A stretch of DNA of 23,162 nt from a virus. The stretch lies in IMG/VR virus record IMGVR_UViG_3300043449_002716, positions 1 through 23,162 of that record; one strand, given 5' to 3'. The translations under genes and the position numbers were made by a program. The notes beneath the pieces are model-generated. The model did no database searches and was not told where the DNA came from. It saw only the letters and a list, made by a program, of their open reading frames with translations. Every line of letters begins with the position of its first letter. Position 1 is the first letter of the stretch. Shown in pieces: positions 21,014 through 23,162 of this stretch.

Positions 21014-21739
21014 TTATCTACCTCCAATTGAACCACCAGATGTTCTATTTGTATATGCATTGTTAGATGAATTAAATCCTAAAGTTGATGGGTTGTCTGG
21101 TCCGGAAATTGCCGCTGCTCCAAAAGCTCCACCAATCTGAACAATACCGGAAATTAAACCACCTGTTTCCGCAGCACTAGCATCACCTAAGATTGGTGCT
21201 TCATTATACAGTTGAATGTTAGGCATAAAGATGTTTGCCGACTGTTGCGACAGCATTCCCTTTGTTTGTTTATCAATATTACTTGCCTGAGTAAGTCTAT
21301 TTTTTTCCAGCATTACAGCATTTTTTACTCCATCAATTGCCTGTACCGCAGCCAAAGATCCATACATTCCACTAGCAGAAGAAATACCCCTTGCTAAAAA
21401 GGAATTAAGTAGGGAATTTTGCTGAGATGCCAGTTGCTTGCTTAACTGATTTTTCTGATAAGAAGACGAAAAGTTAAGTGCTTCCTTAGCATCAGCTTGG
21501 AATTCATAAGCTGCATCTGCTATTGCTGCGTTTCTTTTTAACTGTTGTTCATATTGATAGGCTGTTTGAAACTGCTGTCTAGCATTGTTCATTGTGATCT
21601 GACTATTGCCTTGGATCCAGTTTCTTACGGCTTGTTCATTTTGTTGTCTGATTGCAGCACCTTGGGCTCGTCCTTGGAATATAGACCCAAGTCCTCCTGC
21701 TACAGCAGAGCCAATTGCCAGCATTGTCATAGGTTCCAT
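21014..21739 (-). CDS. Putative internal virion protein, T7 gp14-like (241 aa)
   Basis: ATG 21739 follows AAGGAG at a 5-nt spacing, 11 nt after the terminase stop. A hydrophobic Ala/Gly/Ile segment at residues 5-20 is followed by a long Gln/Ala/Asn-rich amphipathic helical region (about 25-165), a second small-residue hydrophobic patch (about 193-210) and a Ser/Asn/Gly-rich tail ending in GGR. This layout (short N-terminal membrane-like helix, Q/A-rich helices, flexible end) is that of T7 gp14 and related podoviral core proteins, which leave the virion first and form the outer-membrane pore. Size is close to T7 gp14 (196). Two large ejection-protein genes follow directly, supporting the assignment. 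Sequence identity to T7 itself looks low by eye. Confidence 0.65.
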   Translation of the reverse strand: MEPMTMLAIGSAVAGGLGSIFQGRAQGAAIRQQNEQAVRNWIQGNSQITMNNARQQFQTAYQYEQQLKRNAAIADAAYEFQADAKEALNFSSSYQKNQLSKQLASQQNSLLNSFLARGISSASGMYGSLAAVQAIDGVKNAVMLEKNRLTQASNIDKQTKGMLSQQSANIFMPNIQLYNEAPILGDASAAETGGLISGIVQIGGAFGAAAISGPDNPSTLGFNSSNNAYTNRTSGGSIGGR

Positions 21740-21749
21740 GTGTTACTCC

Positions 21750-23162
21750 TTACCAGCCCCATTGGCTTTTACGGTTTTTAGGTTTTTGATTGGTAGCCAC
21801 TACCCGAGTAGCTCCGCTATTGGGAACATAATCGCTTGCTCTGAAGTTATTAGCCCAGTCCTTAATTCTTTTCTCCCACTCCTTCTTCTTATGTTCTTCA
21901 GAAGCCTTGGCTGTATCGACAGCCATGTGAGATTTATAGAACTCAACGGCAGCAGACAACACATCCACCCGGTCATCATGCTTAAGGGCTCCACGACCCT
22001 TATGTAATCTTGTTATTTGAATTTGATTTTCTTGGTTTTTGATAGCTTTTCTAGCCACCACCAACCTGTGCATAGACATTACAGGCTCTAGGGTAGATAC
22101 AATACGAAGTTCTTTTTGTCCTGTAACTCTATACTCTTCTACCCCAATCTGATGGGGACAGTTATTCATTAGGAAAGGAATAAGAACCTTTGTAAATAAT
22201 CCATCACCAAAATTAGACTCTACCCTAACTAATGGTATTTGATATTCGTTTACTAACTTTGCTATCTTAGAAAGGGTTGCATCATCGTAACCACCTTGGA
22301 TACCCAAGAGTTCATGAATAAAAATAGTACCACTTAAAACAGAAGCTACGCATAGACCCGTCTCATCCGTACCTCGACCACTTGGGTCGATGCAAAGATG
22401 GATGTGTTGATACTTAGTATAGTTATTGCTTACGAACATCGGTTCTGTAACCATGTCTCCAGAGATTCCGAAGTTTGGCATTTCTTTCATTGGGTTTTGC
22501 CCTTGCCATACTATCTTATCAGGCCCTATCTCTGGATCCAAGTCCATAACAATAAGGTCTCGTAACTTTAGTGGATACCTATCGGCATCTGCTAAAGAGG
22601 TTATTAACTTGTATTGGAGAGCGTAATGACTAGGGCCGATTTTAGCCCGTCTGGCGGCTAGGAGTTCGCGGTCGAATCTCTCTGGCTGGGTAGCGTCCCC
22701 TGGCTCCAGATCCAATCCTAGGACCCAGGGAGCCACGTCTTCCGTCTCTGCGGGAATAGTTGGATCTGGAACTTCTGCCGGGTACTTAATCATAGGATAC
22801 AAATCCTTCAGGATGTTGTATACAGAGTCTTGATAATGAGGAGTACCCAGGAAGATAACCCTTGAGTCTTTGTTTCTAATCGACTCTAGTTCTGCCAACT
22901 TCTTAAGCAATGTTTCTTTACCAACTGGAGTTTCGTTCTTACCCGCAATCTCTATGTCATCCAATACCACGCGATCTGCGTGTAAACCAGTGATCTGACC
23001 TGTAATGCCTCTGGCGGCACAGTTCAAATCTTGTGTAAACTTGGTTCTAACCGCTAGGTTAAAACCAAGTGCATTATCCTTATCCTCATCCCGTGGAATC
23101 ATGAACTGACAGTATGGCACGACAGATAGGATTTTCCTAGCCTGTGACACAAAGTCAATTGC
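21750..23162 (-). CDS. Terminase large subunit (DNA packaging ATPase-nuclease), 5' end outside window
   Basis: The frame is open to the right edge; the GTG at 23150 is internal, so 470 residues are visible and the N-terminus with Walker A is missing. Counting from the window edge, 'RVVLDDIE' (about 64-71) is Walker B and 'VIFLGTPH' (about 102-109) the ATPase coupling motif; both closely resemble T7 gp19 ('ADDVE', 'VIYLGTP'). The RNase H-fold nuclease follows: 'CIDPSGRG' (D258), 'VESNFGDG' (E315) and 'HDDRVDVL' (D396, D397, D400), the usual acidic set for cutting concatemers. The C-terminal tail is basic and ends in a Trp-rich QWGW. It acts at the portal during packaging. It lies directly before the ejection cassette, whereas in T7 gene 19 comes after it. 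GC content falls within this gene. Confidence 0.93.
   Translation of the reverse strand, partial: AIDFVSQARKILSVVPYCQFMIPRDEDKDNALGFNLAVRTKFTQDLNCAARGITGQITGLHADRVVLDDIEIAGKNETPVGKETLLKKLAELESIRNKDSRVIFLGTPHYQDSVYNILKDLYPMIKYPAEVPDPTIPAETEDVAPWVLGLDLEPGDATQPERFDRELLAARRAKIGPSHYALQYKLITSLADADRYPLKLRDLIVMDLDPEIGPDKIVWQGQNPMKEMPNFGISGDMVTEPMFVSNNYTKYQHIHLCIDPSGRGTDETGLCVASVLSGTIFIHELLGIQGGYDDATLSKIAKLVNEYQIPLVRVESNFGDGLFTKVLIPFLMNNCPHQIGVEEYRVTGQKELRIVSTLEPVMSMHRLVVARKAIKNQENQIQITRLHKGRGALKHDDRVDVLSAAVEFYKSHMAVDTAKASEEHKKKEWEKRIKDWANNFRASDYVPNSGATRVVATNQKPKNRKSQWGW

Noticed and set aside
23139-23150. GTG at 23150 as the terminase start
   Set aside because: The frame stays open to the window edge and the Walker A region is missing, so the true start is outside.

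Overview
The window looks like part of a double-stranded DNA phage genome, most likely a podovirus of the broad T7-like kind. Every gene I can support lies on the minus strand, so transcription runs from high to low coordinates. Two landmarks point to T7: a large terminase whose Walker B and nuclease motifs resemble T7 gp19, and the start of a separate T7-type single-subunit RNA polymerase at the left edge. The host cannot be named from the sequence.

Layout in the direction of transcription: (1) 23162-21750, large terminase, cut by the right edge. (2) 21739-2189, four tightly packed genes of 241, 1309, 940 and 4019 codons. The first resembles T7 gp14, the next two sit where gp15 and gp16 would, and the fourth is a 12-kb gene for a giant protein. 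Together they look like an ejection-protein cassette that enters the cell with the DNA. (3) 2099-778, five small genes of 40-87 codons (two predicted membrane proteins, one zinc-ribbon protein, two unknowns). Four of them are preceded by a conserved 23-nt hairpin element, and four stretches between the genes hold very stable hairpins. (4) 642-1, the 5' part of the RNA polymerase gene. Groups 3 and 4 look like the early region (T7 0.x genes followed by gene 1).

The giant protein is the most interesting object. Residues 585-760 carry a DEDDy-type 3'-5' exonuclease signature. Residues 1351-1364 and 1449-1466 match motifs A and B of T7 RNA polymerase in residues and spacing, with glycine at the sugar-discriminating position. 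The only good motif-C look-alike (H1271-D1272-S1273) lies before motif A, which suggests a C-A-B (circularly permuted) palm. A zincin-type HExxH site lies near residue 2667 and hydrophobic segments lie near the C-terminus. My hypothesis is that this is a virion-packaged polymerase (functionally like the N4 virion RNA polymerase, but carrying an exonuclease) and that the hairpins before the early genes are its promoters. The motifs and hairpins are visible in the sequence; the functional link is inference.

Base composition is uneven. The early region and the visible 5' end of the terminase gene are about 60% GC in hand-counted lines, the ejection cassette is about 35-40%, and the 3' end of the giant gene is intermediate. 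I saw no tRNA, rRNA, CRISPR array or insertion sequence. No gene-free stretch exceeds 300 bases.
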